NCBI RefSeq assembly: GCF_000613805.1
Contig: NZ_BAJR01000020.1
Span: forward strand, 1-64,000
Source: Phocaeicola paurosaccharolyticus JCM 15092
GTDB taxonomy: Bacteria; Bacteroidota; Bacteroidia; Bacteroidales; Bacteroidaceae
Direction of reading: 5' to 3'
DNA: 64,000 nt
Shown here: in pieces, positions 25,356 to 34,173 of the stretch
How positions within the stretch are numbered: the stretch's first letter is position 1
How the letters are laid out: each line of letters starts with the position of its first letter
Notes under the pieces: model-generated
Seen by the model: the letters and a program-made list of their open reading frames with translations, nothing else
Database searches by the model: none
What the model was told of the DNA's origin: nothing
Made by a program: the position numbers and the translations under genes

Positions 25356-25788
25356 TCCCTTTGCTTATCCATATACAGAGAACCACGATTGCTTAGGTAG
25401 TTGGGGCTTTCTGCTTTCAGGACGCAGGTTACTTTTATAATTGTCCTTTAGACTGCTATCCGCAAGGCTACCTCTTATAGGCTTTTATACTTGGCTTCGC
25501 TTTGTCCTTTTTTACATCCTTCTTGATTCCCTATTTTTAGCTGATAAGACTATCATCTTGTTCACCAGAGCGATGGAGTATTTCTCTGCAAAGTTATCGA
25601 GTGTCTTTGTCAAACGTCAAAACACGCCATAGCTTGATGATCAAAAATCTTCCTCTGTAGCTAAAGCTATAGAGCGTATTTTCTATCTCAGTTTTGCCTT
25701 ATTGCCGCCACTCACTTTGCCGGCAGAAAAATAGTCCCTCGTCAGGTTGAAAAGCTTGAATGTAAGGGAAATGAATCATTTAACTAAT
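25356..25788. other. Leader D before the phosphoribosyltransferase gene
   Basis: No gene is supported on the plus strand. On the minus strand a -7 box at 25589-25596 is followed by a 14-codon frame, MIVLSAKNRESRRM, and an open stretch running towards the previous gene. The organisation parallels leaders B and C. Confidence 0.4.
25589..25596 (-). promoter_or_regulatory. Reverse-facing -7 box in leader D
   Basis: On the minus strand TAACTTTG is followed by CAGAGAAA. It fits TAnnTTTG; TTTGAC elements lie 14-20 bases upstream. It points away from the phosphoribosyltransferase gene. Confidence 0.5.
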
Positions 25789-25799
25789 TCATTTTGAAT

Positions 25800-26363
25800 A
25801 TGGCAATAACAGATGAAAGCATTTTGAAGCAGCTTAGGAAATTGAAGGTTTGTTTCCTCAAATACTATCCGGTACGGGTAAAGAAGAACATCGGCATTGA
25901 GCAGCAGTTGGCTCGTCAGATGGTTTGGGACTTCAAGGATGGTAAGAACTTTGAGCAGGTTGCCGTCAGAGTGGCAGCCGAACTAAAGTCACAGTTTGGT
26001 GAGAAGGTCACTGAGATTGTGTTTTGTTGTGTTCCGGCATCTTCAGCAGAGAAGAATGAAATCCGTTACAAGGAGTTTTCTCGTATTGTTTGTGAACTAT
26101 CGGAAGCAATTAATGGCTATCCGCATATCAGTGTGCAAGGCGAACGTTTGGCGGTGCATGAGCATAACACTGAAAAGAGTATCACCAAGGTTCAAGTGGT
26201 AGATTTTGATGAACCATTCTTTGCTAACAAGTCTTGCTTAGTATTTGACGATGTAATAACAAGAGGTATCAGTTTTGGAACATTCGCCAATAAATTAGAA
26301 GCTTTTGGAGCCAATGTCTTAGGCGGTTTCTTTTTAGGTAAAACATCATATAAAGTATCATGA
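25800..26363 (+). CDS. Phosphoribosyltransferase-like protein
   Basis: Translation from the ATG at 25800 gives MAITDESILKQLRKLKVCFL; an upstream TTG is less likely. The 187-residue protein has a type I PRTase core. VTEIVFCCVPASS is the first strand with the following loop, and SCLVFDDVITRGISF near residue 145 is the PRPP-binding motif with two Asp. It resembles ComF-like PRTases that lack a clear base specificity. Its stop overlaps the start of the SLOG gene (ATGA), so the two are coupled. A nucleotide-signalling or salvage role is possible but unproven. Confidence 0.75.
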   Translation: MAITDESILKQLRKLKVCFLKYYPVRVKKNIGIEQQLARQMVWDFKDGKNFEQVAVRVAAELKSQFGEKVTEIVFCCVPASSAEKNEIRYKEFSRIVCELSEAINGYPHISVQGERLAVHEHNTEKSITKVQVVDFDEPFFANKSCLVFDDVITRGISFGTFANKLEAFGANVLGGFFLGKTSYKVS

Positions 26364-26856
26364 GTATGGACAAATTATTTTTGAATAAAAGTCAGTCTGT
26401 TGCATTCACAGGACATCGCAACATCATTGGTAACAAGCGACCAGAGTTAAGAGTAGCAGTTGATAATGCCCTCATAGAACTCTATCAAAGTGGTTATCGT
26501 AATTTTATCAATGGCATGGCAATGGGGTTCGATTTATTGGCTGCATCTGCGTGATAGCATTGAAACGTAGGTTTTCGGATGTAAAGTTGATTGCCGTTGT
26601 GCCGTATCGTAATCAAAGTGAGAAGTTCAGTGAGTATGAGCAGAAACGCTACCAATACGCTTTGCAGAATGCCGATGAAGTGATTGTGTTGCGTGAGAAA
26701 TATAGCAATGGTTGTCTGTTGAGACGCAATGACTATATGTTGGCTCATGCAAGTGGATTGATTGCCTTCTATGATGGTAAACCCAAAGGCGGTACTTTCT
26801 ACACCATTCTTAAAGCAAGTGAAAGCAGTATGCCAATAATCAATCTGTTTCGATAG
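26360..26856 (+). pseudogene. SLOG-family (DUF1273-like) gene with a frameshift
   Basis: The first 64 codons (VAFTGHRNIIGNKRP...FINGMAMGFDLLAASA) end at a TGA at 26552-26554. A second frame from 26551 continues VIALKRRFSDVKLIAVVPY and VIVLREKY, with AHASGLIAFYDG, to 26856. Adding one base near 26550 joins them into a SLOG/DUF1273 protein of about 165 residues with TGHR, GMAMGFD and a closing GGTFYTI. SLOG proteins bind nucleotides. It is either a recent frameshift or a sequencing indel. It is coupled to the PRTase by an ATGA overlap. Confidence 0.75.
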
Positions 26857-26889
26857 TTAATAAATTATTCACATTAAAAATATACTGAT

Positions 26890-27267
26890 ATGGACAAAGA
26901 GTATTTGTTGGAAGTAGTAGGAATCATTAAGAGTCAGTTATTAGGAACAACCCCTATCAATACCATTATGTCGTGGGGCGTTTCGGGGTTTATCGCAACC
27001 AATTTCAAGGATATGCCAACCTTGATGTTTCATGTGTCAGGTAGATTGTTCACCGGCTTTGTGTTGGTGGCTCTCAATGAAGGTGCAGATTATTATGAGA
27101 TTTTTCTAAGGAATGAAGATGGCATTCGTCATCTTGCAACCGATGTATGTTTCGAGGATTTTGGACGGCTTATCGATATTGCGGTGGAGCGTGGTGAAAA
27201 TCCTGCCGAGTATGAAGCCTTTTGCCAGGAGCAATGGAAGAAACTTCTTACCGGTAATTTCTCTTGA
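26890..27267 (+). CDS. Conserved hypothetical element protein, 125 aa
   Basis: The protein begins MDKEYLLEVVGIIKSQLLGT and contains SGRLFTGFVLVALNEGADYY and HLATDVCFEDFGRLIDIAVE. It is acidic and mixed alpha/beta, with no signal peptide and no motif I can name. It lies 30 bases after the SLOG gene and before a strong hairpin, so it probably ends the PRTase-SLOG transcript. Confidence 0.6.
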   Translation: MDKEYLLEVVGIIKSQLLGTTPINTIMSWGVSGFIATNFKDMPTLMFHVSGRLFTGFVLVALNEGADYYEIFLRNEDGIRHLATDVCFEDFGRLIDIAVERGENPAEYEAFCQEQWKKLLTGNFS

Positions 27268-27283
27268 TTTGACTCTTTTCTTT

Positions 27284-27320
27284 ATCTCCGATGGTAAGCA
27301 TTTTATCTACTATCGGAGAT
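27284..27320. terminator. Long near-perfect hairpin before parA
   Basis: ATCTCCGATGGTA at 27284-27296 pairs with TACTATCGGAGAT at 27308-27320 with one mismatch, around an 11-base loop. It follows the stop of the 125-aa gene by 17 bases but has no T-run. It may end transcription or serve as a protein-binding site for the partition genes downstream. Confidence 0.5.
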
Positions 27321-27468
27321 AGGAAAGTAGTAAATACTTTTATAATTATTCATTTTAAAATTTATTATTTTATTGTGTATGAGCATATACTACACATAGT
27401 AAGAACTAAATATATTTAAATAGTTTTAGATATATTCACTATTATACGTATGTACTAATTATTCATCG

Positions 27469-27476
27469 TATCTTTG
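27469..27476 (+). promoter_or_regulatory. -7 box of parA
   Basis: TATCTTTG followed by TAACGC matches TAnnTTTG and lies 24 bases before the parA start at 27501. No clear TTTG is present at -33. Confidence 0.6.
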
Positions 27477-27500
27477 TAACGCAATTAAAAGTTTAATACA

Positions 27501-28256
27501 ATGACAAAAATTATAGCCATACTTAACCATAAAGGTGGTGTTGGAAAAACGACCACTACCATCAATCTTGCAGCTGCTTTTCAACAGAAAAAAAAGCGTG
27601 TTATGGTCATCGACTTAGATGGTCAGGCAAACCTAACAGAATCTTTCGGTTATTCTATTGAAGAAGAGAAAACTGTATATGGAGCACTTAAAGGAGAATA
27701 TGCTCTTCCTCTTATAGAAACAGAGAGTGGCATCACCCTTGTTCCTTCTTGTCTGGATTTATCAGCAGCAGAATCAGAGCTTATCAATGAGCCCGGACGT
27801 GAAATGATTTTACGTGGTTTGATAGCCAAGGTTCCTAATATCGACAAGTTTGATTATGTCCTCATTGATTGTCCTCCCTCATTAGGTTTGCTTACCTTGA
27901 ATGCTTTGACTGCATCTGATTATCTGATCATTCCGGTGCAGGCTCAATTCCTTGCAATGCGTGGTATGGCTAAGATTATGAATGTGATTCAGATTGTACA
28001 AGAACGTTTGAATCCTAATCTAAAAGTCGGTGGTATTGTCGTCACTCAGTTTGACCAGAGAAAAACGTTGAACAAGAGCGTGAGTGAACTTATCAAGGAT
28101 TCGTTCTGCGACCAAGTGTTCAAAACATTCATTCGTGATAATGTAGCTTTGGCAGAAGCTCCTATCAAGGGACAGAACATCTATGAGTATAACAAGAATA
28201 GCAACGGAGCCAAAGACTACATGGAGTTGGCTAAGGAAGTGCTTAAACTAAAATAA
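27501..28256 (+). CDS. parA: ParA-family partition ATPase
   Basis: The 251-residue protein has the deviant Walker A KGGVGKTTT at residues 11-19, the A' box VMVIDLDGQANLT near 35-47 and the Walker B YVLIDCPPSLGLL near 115. It has the length and form of Soj-type ParA. It would segregate or stabilise an excised or plasmid form of the element. It is followed after 8 bases by a small DNA-binding-like gene that can act as the partner in place of ParB. Confidence 0.9.
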   Translation: MTKIIAILNHKGGVGKTTTTINLAAAFQQKKKRVMVIDLDGQANLTESFGYSIEEEKTVYGALKGEYALPLIETESGITLVPSCLDLSAAESELINEPGREMILRGLIAKVPNIDKFDYVLIDCPPSLGLLTLNALTASDYLIIPVQAQFLAMRGMAKIMNVIQIVQERLNPNLKVGGIVVTQFDQRKTLNKSVSELIKDSFCDQVFKTFIRDNVALAEAPIKGQNIYEYNKNSNGAKDYMELAKEVLKLK

Positions 28257-28264
28257 TAAAAATC

Positions 28265-28531
28265 ATGAGTAAAGGTGATTTATTAAAAGACAGCATGAAG
28301 GGTGGATTGAATGGATTGATTTCATCTACCACTTCTGTAAAGGAAGAGAAATCAACATCCTCTTCTAAATCGGTAGCTGCACCTGAAAAGGAATCAGCGG
28401 TACATTGTAACTTTATCATCAACAAAAGTATTCATAAACGTATGAAGTATCTTGCCATCGACCTGAACAAGTCTTTGAAAGACATTGTGAACGAGGCCAT
28501 GGAAGAGTACTTGGAGAAACACGAACGATAA
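28265..28531 (+). CDS. Ribbon-helix-helix-like ParA partner
   Basis: The 88-residue protein has a flexible Ser/Lys-rich first half. The C-terminal part, HCNFIINKSIHKRMKYLAID then LNKSLKDIVNEAMEEYLEK, has the beta-strand/helix/helix pattern of ribbon-helix-helix repressors such as ParG or Omega. Such proteins bind the centromere and stimulate ParA through the disordered N-terminus. Its position directly after parA supports that role. Confidence 0.7.
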   Translation: MSKGDLLKDSMKGGLNGLISSTTSVKEEKSTSSSKSVAAPEKESAVHCNFIINKSIHKRMKYLAIDLNKSLKDIVNEAMEEYLEKHER

Positions 28532-28549
28532 TCCTCTAACCATCTGCTT

Positions 28550-30793
28550 ATGCTAAAAATCCGTTGTGTAGTAGAACACATTACTTATCAGAATGCCGAG
28601 AATGGTTATTCGATTATGAAGGTCAATGTAAAGGGTTACAAAGACCTCGTTACCCTTGTGGGCAGTCTATTGAATGTGCCTGTAGGAAGTGTGTTGCTAT
28701 GCGAAGGTGATTGGAAAGTGGATAAGAAATACGGTAGTCAGTTTGTGGTGCAATCTTACGAAGAGGTGATGCCGGCTACTATCTTTGGCATTGAGAAATA
28801 TCTGGGTAGCGGATTAGTAAAAGGTATCGGGCCCAAATTTGCCAAACTGATTGTCTCAAAATTCGGACTGGAGACCATCGATGTGATTGAAACGGATATT
28901 GAGCGACTGCATGAGGTGGCTGGTATCGGCAAAGTCCGTGTGGAGAAGATTCGTGAGAGCTGGGAGAAACAGAAGGATATCAAGAATGTGATGCTTTTCC
29001 TGCAAGGCTATGGCGTGAGCACGGCTTATGCTGCCAAGATTTATCGGCAATATGGCAAGGAAAGTATCGAAAAAGTAAAAGGTAATCCTTATCGATTGGC
29101 TGATGATATTTGGGGTATCGGTTTTAAAACTGCTGACGGCATTGCCAATAAAATGGGTTACGAAAAGAATGATCTTCGCCGTTGTTGCAGCGGACTGCTT
29201 TATACGCTCAACCAACTTAGCAACGAGGGTCATGTGTATGCCGAGGAAGAACAATTGGTCAAGGCTGCAATTACGTTGCTGGAGGCTGATGAAGAGAATA
29301 TTCGTCAGGCAATGACTGATATGATTCGGGAAGAGAAGTTGATGATGGAACAAGAGGCTATTTATCTCCCTCCTTTTTATCACTCTGAATGTGGTACAGC
29401 AAAACGTCTTTTGGCCCTAATGAATGCATCAGACAATGGCAAGCATCCCAAATTTAATTTGAAAGCCATTGAAAAAGAAACCGGCATAGAATATGATGAA
29501 GTGCAGATAGCTGCTATTCGTCAAGCGGTAGATTCTAAAGTGATGGTGCTCACTGGTGGCCCAGGTACAGGAAAAACAACCACTACACAAGGTATCATAG
29601 CAGCTTTGAAAACTGCCGGATTACAGATTCTATTGGCTGCTCCAACAGGTCGTGCGGCCAAGCGAATGAGTGAGGCTACAGGTATGGAAGCCAAGACGAT
29701 TCATCGTTTGTTGGAGTTCAATCCTGCCGATGGCTACAAACGCAATGATGAGAATCCGTTGGAAGGTGATGCGTTGATAGTGGATGAATGTTCGATGATT
29801 GACATCATTCTGATGAACAACCTCATGAAGGCAATTCCACTGGGGATGCGTTTGGTGTTTGTGGGCGATATTGACCAGTTGCCTAGTGTGGGTGCAGGCA
29901 ATGTGCTTCGTGACATCATTGATTCACGGAAGATACCTGTTATACGACTGACACGCATCTTCCGACAGGCGCAATCCAGTCGTATTGTAATGAGTGCCCA
30001 TGCCATCAATCGGGGTGCATTTCCTGATTTGAGCAATGGCAAGGATACTGATTTCTTTTTCATCAAAAATGATGATGCAGAACAGGTAGCTACCAACATT
30101 GTACAGTTGGTAAAGAATCGTTTACCCAAGGCTTACAGTATGCCGACCAACAAAATACAAGTGCTGACTCCCATGCAACGGGGTGTGGTAGGTGCATCGA
30201 ATTTGAATATCGTATTGCAAGAGGCTATCAATCCAAGCAAGATAGGCTTGAACCGTGGCGGTTATTCTTTCCGTCAAGGTGATCGTGTGATGCAGATTCG
30301 CAACAATTACGATAAGAATGTGTTCAATGGTGACTTGGGGTATATTCAGGATGTGGATATGGAAGAGCGCACCTTGATGGTAGATTTCGACGGAACGCTA
30401 GTAGAGTATGAGGTGAGCGAGCTGGATGAGTTGACATTAGCATATGCGACCACCATTCATAAATCCCAAGGTTCAGAATATCCCATTGTCGTGATGCCTG
30501 TGTTGATGAATCACTATGTAATGCTTCAACGTAATCTCATTTATACGGGCATTACTCGTGCTAAGAAAATCTGTGTGCTGATAGGTTCAACCAAGGCATT
30601 GGCTTATGCCATTCACAACATGACTGTTCTGAAACGCAACACCAAACTCAAGGAACGACTTAATCCTTTATTGGCTGTCGCAAAGGATAGCAAGGTAATC
30701 CCTTTGGAGAAGCCAAGCTATCAGATAGAAAAAGATTCCTCTTTTGACATGGTTGCCGAAGATAAGACTCTGTATGGGGATAGAAATAAGTAA
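28550..30793 (+). CDS. recD2: RecD2/TraA-like SF1 DNA helicase
   Basis: The 747-residue protein matches RecD2. It has an N-terminal OB-like domain, HhH repeats (VKGIGPKFAKLIV near 90, VAGIGKVRVEKI near 122) and Walker A GGPGTGKTTTT near residue 338. Walker B LIVDECSMID lies near 408, the GDIDQLPSVGAGNVL motif near 437 and the UvrD-like TTIHKSQGSEYP near 640. It unwinds DNA 5' to 3'. It would support replication or transfer of the element. It lies 18 bases after the partition gene and is intact. Confidence 0.92.
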   Translation: MLKIRCVVEHITYQNAENGYSIMKVNVKGYKDLVTLVGSLLNVPVGSVLLCEGDWKVDKKYGSQFVVQSYEEVMPATIFGIEKYLGSGLVKGIGPKFAKLIVSKFGLETIDVIETDIERLHEVAGIGKVRVEKIRESWEKQKDIKNVMLFLQGYGVSTAYAAKIYRQYGKESIEKVKGNPYRLADDIWGIGFKTADGIANKMGYEKNDLRRCCSGLLYTLNQLSNEGHVYAEEEQLVKAAITLLEADEENIRQAMTDMIREEKLMMEQEAIYLPPFYHSECGTAKRLLALMNASDNGKHPKFNLKAIEKETGIEYDEVQIAAIRQAVDSKVMVLTGGPGTGKTTTTQGIIAALKTAGLQILLAAPTGRAAKRMSEATGMEAKTIHRLLEFNPADGYKRNDENPLEGDALIVDECSMIDIILMNNLMKAIPLGMRLVFVGDIDQLPSVGAGNVLRDIIDSRKIPVIRLTRIFRQAQSSRIVMSAHAINRGAFPDLSNGKDTDFFFIKNDDAEQVATNIVQLVKNRLPKAYSMPTNKIQVLTPMQRGVVGASNLNIVLQEAINPSKIGLNRGGYSFRQGDRVMQIRNNYDKNVFNGDLGYIQDVDMEERTLMVDFDGTLVEYEVSELDELTLAYATTIHKSQGSEYPIVVMPVLMNHYVMLQRNLIYTGITRAKKICVLIGSTKALAYAIHNMTVLKRNTKLKERLNPLLAVAKDSKVIPLEKPSYQIEKDSSFDMVAEDKTLYGDRNK

Positions 30794-30813
30794 GACATTA
30801 ACTAGGATGATAA

Positions 30814-30915
30814 CAAGCAATTCCTGAAGAAGAGCGTAAACGACAGCTCCTTGAAGAGCAAGAAGCTAATCGTAAACGCTTTGATAATAAGATGCGTCGA
30901 AAAGAATATAAGTGA
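30814..30915 (+). pseudogene. Remnant of a gene C-terminus
   Basis: Right after TGA TAA, an open frame reads QAIPEEERKRQLLEEQEANR then KRFDNKMRRKEYK and stops at 30913-30915. It has no start codon. The sequence is clearly coding-like (charged helix) and looks like the tail of a lost protein downstream of recD2. The family is unknown. Confidence 0.4.
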
Positions 30916-30942
30916 TAAGGGTACTAAGTCCTTGGTTTATCC

Positions 30943-31356
30943 TTATTCACCAGAGATAGTGGCAACGATTTTTCTAGCCCCACCATAATCTCTAAACTCA
31001 CACAAGTAAATGCCTTGCCAAGTTCCCAAATTCAATTTGCCATTTGATATGGGGATGGTCAGGCTTGGTCCTATGATGCTACATTTAGCATGAGCCGGCA
31101 TATCATCCAAACCTTCCAACGTATGCTGATAATAGGGTTCTCCCTCTTTTATCAGGTGATTGAAGATGCCCTCCATGTCTATGCGCACATCAGGATCTGC
31201 ATTCTCATTGATGGAAAGCGCACAGCTGGTATGTTTGATAAACAGATGTAGCAGCCCTACCTTGGGCAGTGTTGGCAATTTGCCAATAATTTCACCTGTA
31301 ACGACATGAAAACCACGACGATGTTCTTTTAAACTGAATTCTATTTGTTGCCACAT
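30943..31356 (-). CDS. yjbQ: YjbQ-family (UPF0047) protein
   Basis: The 137-residue protein fits the YjbQ family across its length: RGFHVVTGEI, GLLHLFIKHTSCALSINENA, then HAKCSIIGPSLTIPISNGKL and LGTWQGIYLCEFRD. The conserved His and Cys of HTSCAL and HAKCSI are present. YjbQ proteins have weak thiamine-phosphate-synthase activity in vitro; their true role is uncertain. It is the last gene of a minus-strand cargo cluster. Confidence 0.9.
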   Translation of the reverse strand: MWQQIEFSLKEHRRGFHVVTGEIIGKLPTLPKVGLLHLFIKHTSCALSINENADPDVRIDMEGIFNHLIKEGEPYYQHTLEGLDDMPAHAKCSIIGPSLTIPISNGKLNLGTWQGIYLCEFRDYGGARKIVATISGE

Positions 31357-31391
31357 ATTGGTTGGTCTAATATTTTATTCATCATATATTG

Positions 31392-32435
31392 TTATTTCCA
31401 TTTGATTCGTTGTTTCTGGTATGCTTGCCAGTCTTTTTCCAAGTCAATGACGATGTCTAGATCAAACATTTTTGTCTGCAAGGTACTTTTATACGGATAC
31501 CAATTGCCACAAATCTCTCCATCCTTCGCTATGATGGGATACAAAACGCCATTATTGTTGTGCGCATGATGACGATGCTCGGTAGCAAGAACCACATCTC
31601 GACTCTTATATCCAATTAGATATTCATCAAAAGGGGGCAGAAGATGGGTGCAGCCTTTACGGAAGCCTTTGGTGCGACAGGTATCCAATATATAGAACAT
31701 CCTCTCCTTCCAAGTTTCAGTGAACAATCTGCTGCCTAGCAGTTGAATGCCTCTTTTACAATCTCCTGCATTCAATCCTGACCACCACACGTAATCTTCC
31801 AAAGTGGCAGGACTACGGCTCTGGAAATATTTGGTAGTAAGCAGAGACAATGCTTCATCTCTACTTAGCTTTGTGGTTGAATGTATCTTGTTTTCGGCAA
31901 GGCAATAAGTGGCTTTACTAGGATGAAGGTTGCCACTGACCAGGCATCCGTTAAGCTCGGCCAAACGAATATGATAGGATATACGATGGTCGTCCATTAA
32001 GAATCCATGCTGAACGAATGCTTCTGTGATATCCTCCTTGGTTATATCCTTTCTGTCTGCAACAGTATCGATGATGATTCTTTTCATGGTAAGAAGTTCC
32101 TCTTCAGGTATGTTGATTTTATTGGATTTCATCCAACCGTTCAGTGTCGATAGACTTTTTGGAGCACACAGTTCGAGCATCCATCCATAATCCTTTGCAG
32201 TTATTAATTGCCAAGTACAGCGTAGCAGATGCATTCGGATAATTTCACCACTGTTATAGGCTTCTCGAAAAGCCTCTTCCGATGGTTTCTTGGTGCGCAT
32301 TGCCACTGCCCATCGCATCATGCGGTAGTCCTGGGCTTGCATGGCACCCAAATGAGATACAATTTCTGTGGGATTATTGAACTGCGGACTGATGAGCTGC
32401 TGGTTCAAAAGACGGATGGCAACTGGATTAATCAT
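31392..32435 (-). CDS. Winged-helix AlkZ-like DNA-binding protein
   Basis: The 347-residue protein belongs to the HTH_42/AlkZ superfamily. It starts IRLLNQQL, has the conserved LGAMQAQDYRMMRWAVAMR with the QxQ/QAQD catalytic-type motif, and continues EIIRMHLLRCTWQLI and HLLPPFDEYLIGYKSRD. AlkZ and YcaQ are DNA glycosylases acting on bulky or crosslinked lesions. A repair role is likely by family. It overlaps the MmcQ/YjbR gene by 8 bases. Confidence 0.8.
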   Translation of the reverse strand: MINPVAIRLLNQQLISPQFNNPTEIVSHLGAMQAQDYRMMRWAVAMRTKKPSEEAFREAYNSGEIIRMHLLRCTWQLITAKDYGWMLELCAPKSLSTLNGWMKSNKINIPEEELLTMKRIIIDTVADRKDITKEDITEAFVQHGFLMDDHRISYHIRLAELNGCLVSGNLHPSKATYCLAENKIHSTTKLSRDEALSLLTTKYFQSRSPATLEDYVWWSGLNAGDCKRGIQLLGSRLFTETWKERMFYILDTCRTKGFRKGCTHLLPPFDEYLIGYKSRDVVLATEHRHHAHNNNGVLYPIIAKDGEICGNWYPYKSTLQTKMFDLDIVIDLEKDWQAYQKQRIKWK

Positions 32436-32793
32436 GATTTTTTTGCTGATTTTCGATTTCTTGTCTTAAAACTTTGGGCAAGTGTTTAACAACTGTATTA
32501 TAAGAATTCAATATTTGCTCTTTTATAAATTCATTTGGCAACTTTTGCAGATACAAGTCATTCCAATGAACCTTATTCATGTGATAGGCAGCCGTTACTC
32601 CTTCATAATGTTCCCGAAGCATTTCTCCTTCCTTTGGCGGTAATTTTACGGCCACTCTTGGTTCGGGGGCATCGAGTTGCAGCAGCATGAACCATTTGCC
32701 CTTTACTCGAAAGGATAACCAGTTCTCGGCAAACAAATCCTCTGTGGTACAATCGAGGCTTAGTGCATAGCTTCTTGCGTCTTCGATATTCAT
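32428..32793 (-). CDS. MmcQ/YjbR-family protein
   Basis: The 121-residue protein has the family features: NIEDARSYALSLDCTTEDLF, WLSFRVKGKWFMLL, VAVKLPPKEGEMLREHY and AAYHMNKVHWNDLYL. The fold is a CyaY-like double-wing DNA-binding type. It overlaps the AlkZ-like gene, so the two are co-translated, which fits a joint DNA-related task. Confidence 0.85.
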   Translation of the reverse strand: MNIEDARSYALSLDCTTEDLFAENWLSFRVKGKWFMLLQLDAPEPRVAVKLPPKEGEMLREHYEGVTAAYHMNKVHWNDLYLQKLPNEFIKEQILNSYNTVVKHLPKVLRQEIENQQKNHD

Positions 32794-32813
32794 GGCGGTA
32801 CATTTATATGATG

Positions 32814-33096
32814 AATGTTAGGCTTGCTATTGCTATACAAAACAGAATAGTCAAGCAACATCCGCTATTGCCGGCACTTCCTCTTTTATTACCTGAGGCA
32901 GCTTTAGCCAAGTCGAAGATACTGAAGGTGGTTCTTCTATAGACTTGATTATACAGAGCCTTCTTGGGATGCAATATTCCCATTCCCTTTCTTCCATATC
33001 CTGGATGATAGCTTTCTTGACGGCTCTGTTCAGCCTGCCTGTTGTACGTGCGCTTATACTCTTTTTGAGAGATGGCGTTCTCATTCCAAATTTCAT
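32814..33096 (-). pseudogene. Small membrane-tail protein gene with a frameshift
   Basis: The frame from 33096 begins MKFGMRTPSLKKSISARTTG and stays coding up to RAVKKAII, after which it turns into an unlikely sequence. One base added near 33004 switches to PGYGRKGMGILHPKKALYNQ, then VYRRTTFSIFDLAK, and ends in a hydrophobic CCLTILFCIAIASLTFII at the TAA at 32814-32816. The repaired protein would have about 94 residues with one C-terminal membrane segment. It is either a frameshift mutation or an assembly indel (CCC read as CC). Confidence 0.65.
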
Positions 33097-33108
33097 AGGT
33101 CTTTGATT

Positions 33109-33321
33109 TTAAGGTAATTCAATTTGATTTGTACCTGCACATAGTGAAGCGATATAGTCGATAAACTGATTTTCTGATGGTTGCTCGTCATAAAGATAGA
33201 GTAGTGCATCATCTTGAGCAGCCTTTGACTGGACAAGAATACGCATGGCTGTAACTATCATGCCGTTGCTATAGCCAAGGTCTTGCATCTGTGCGAGTAG
33301 TGCTGATTCTTTGGAGGTCAT
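33109..33321 (-). CDS. Hypothetical protein, 70 aa
   Basis: The short acidic helical protein begins MTSKESALLAQMQDLGYSNG and contains MIVTAMRILVQSKAAQDDAL and FIDYIASLCAG. The helical arrangement is reminiscent of UBA-like or three-helix bundles, but I cannot assign a family. It lies 3 bases after the acetyltransferase gene, which supports a real gene. Confidence 0.55.
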   Translation of the reverse strand: MTSKESALLAQMQDLGYSNGMIVTAMRILVQSKAAQDDALLYLYDEQPSENQFIDYIASLCAGTNQIELP

Positions 33322-33324
33322 TTG

Positions 33325-33897
33325 CTAATCCTCCTGAATATTCTTGATGAACTTGGCAGGAACACCACCCACGACAGTCATAGGCTCAACATCACGTGTT
33401 ACTACTGCTCCGGCTGCAACGATAGCACCATCACCAATAGTTACCCCTTGAGTAATTACAGCATTCGCTCCAATCCAGACATTATTACCTATAATGATAG
33501 GTTTGAAAGTCATGCTTCCTCGATGTGATGGTCGCTCATAATGATTGATGGTAGCCAATACCACGTTATGACCGATAAGAACTCCATCCCCAATTGTAAT
33601 TCCACCTTGGTCTTGGAACTTACATCCTGCATTGATAAAGACATTCTTGCCAAATGTCATATTCTTTCCGCAGTCTGTTGTGAATGGAGGAAACATACCG
33701 AATGATTCATCTATCTCTGTACCAGTCAGCTCTGATATAAGAGCCAAAAGTTCCTCGTGAGTATGGTATTTGTTATTGATTTCCATAGTGATGCGTAAAG
33801 CGTCTTGTGACATGGAATGCATCAGCAGGTGTGCTTCGGAACCTCCTTCAATACGTCCATTGATACGTATGTATTCTTTAAATTCTTCTATTGTCAT
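33325..33897 (-). CDS. Maltose/galactoside O-acetyltransferase-like (LbH)
   Basis: The 190-residue protein has an N-terminal Mac-type helical part ([20 protein letters not shown]) and a left-handed beta-helix of hexapeptide repeats ([52 protein letters not shown]). The catalytic-type His sits in [13 protein letters not shown], close to the usual TxxHP. It transfers acetyl groups from acetyl-CoA to a sugar or similar acceptor. Its start overlaps the DUF1294 stop. Confidence 0.85.
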   Translation of the reverse strand: MTIEEFKEYIRINGRIEGGSEAHLLMHSMSQDALRITMEINNKYHTHEELLALISELTGTEIDESFGMFPPFTTDCGKNMTFGKNVFINAGCKFQDQGGITIGDGVLIGHNVVLATINHYERPSHRGSMTFKPIIIGNNVWIGANAVITQGVTIGDGAIVAAGAVVTRDVEPMTVVGGVPAKFIKNIQED

Positions 33898-34169
33898 AAT
33901 GTTAGTATATAAATCGTTATACTTATTTGTAGCAGTAACATTGTCGGAACACCGATGTAGAATTTCTTATGCATCGTTTTATGGTGAAAAAGATACATAC
34001 CACTTAAAGCTCCGATACTTCCACCAATTCCTGCCATGATAAGCAAAGTAGCTTCGGGAATTCGCCATTTGCTATGTTGGGCTTTCCATTTGTCGATGCC
34101 ATACATTATCAAGGTAATGACGTTGATGATTATCACATAGCTAATGATTATCTTTTCTATTGTACTCAT
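33894..34169 (-). CDS. DUF1294 membrane protein
   Basis: The 91-residue protein has two to three membrane segments and the DUF1294 landmarks: [46 protein letters not shown]. Its function is unknown. It overlaps the acetyltransferase by 4 bases and lies 4 bases from the TIGR04076 gene, so this is a tight operon. Confidence 0.85.
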   Translation of the reverse strand: MSTIEKIIISYVIIINVITLIMYGIDKWKAQHSKWRIPEATLLIMAGIGGSIGALSGMYLFHHKTMHKKFYIGVPTMLLLQISITIYILTL

Positions 34170-34173
34170 TGTT

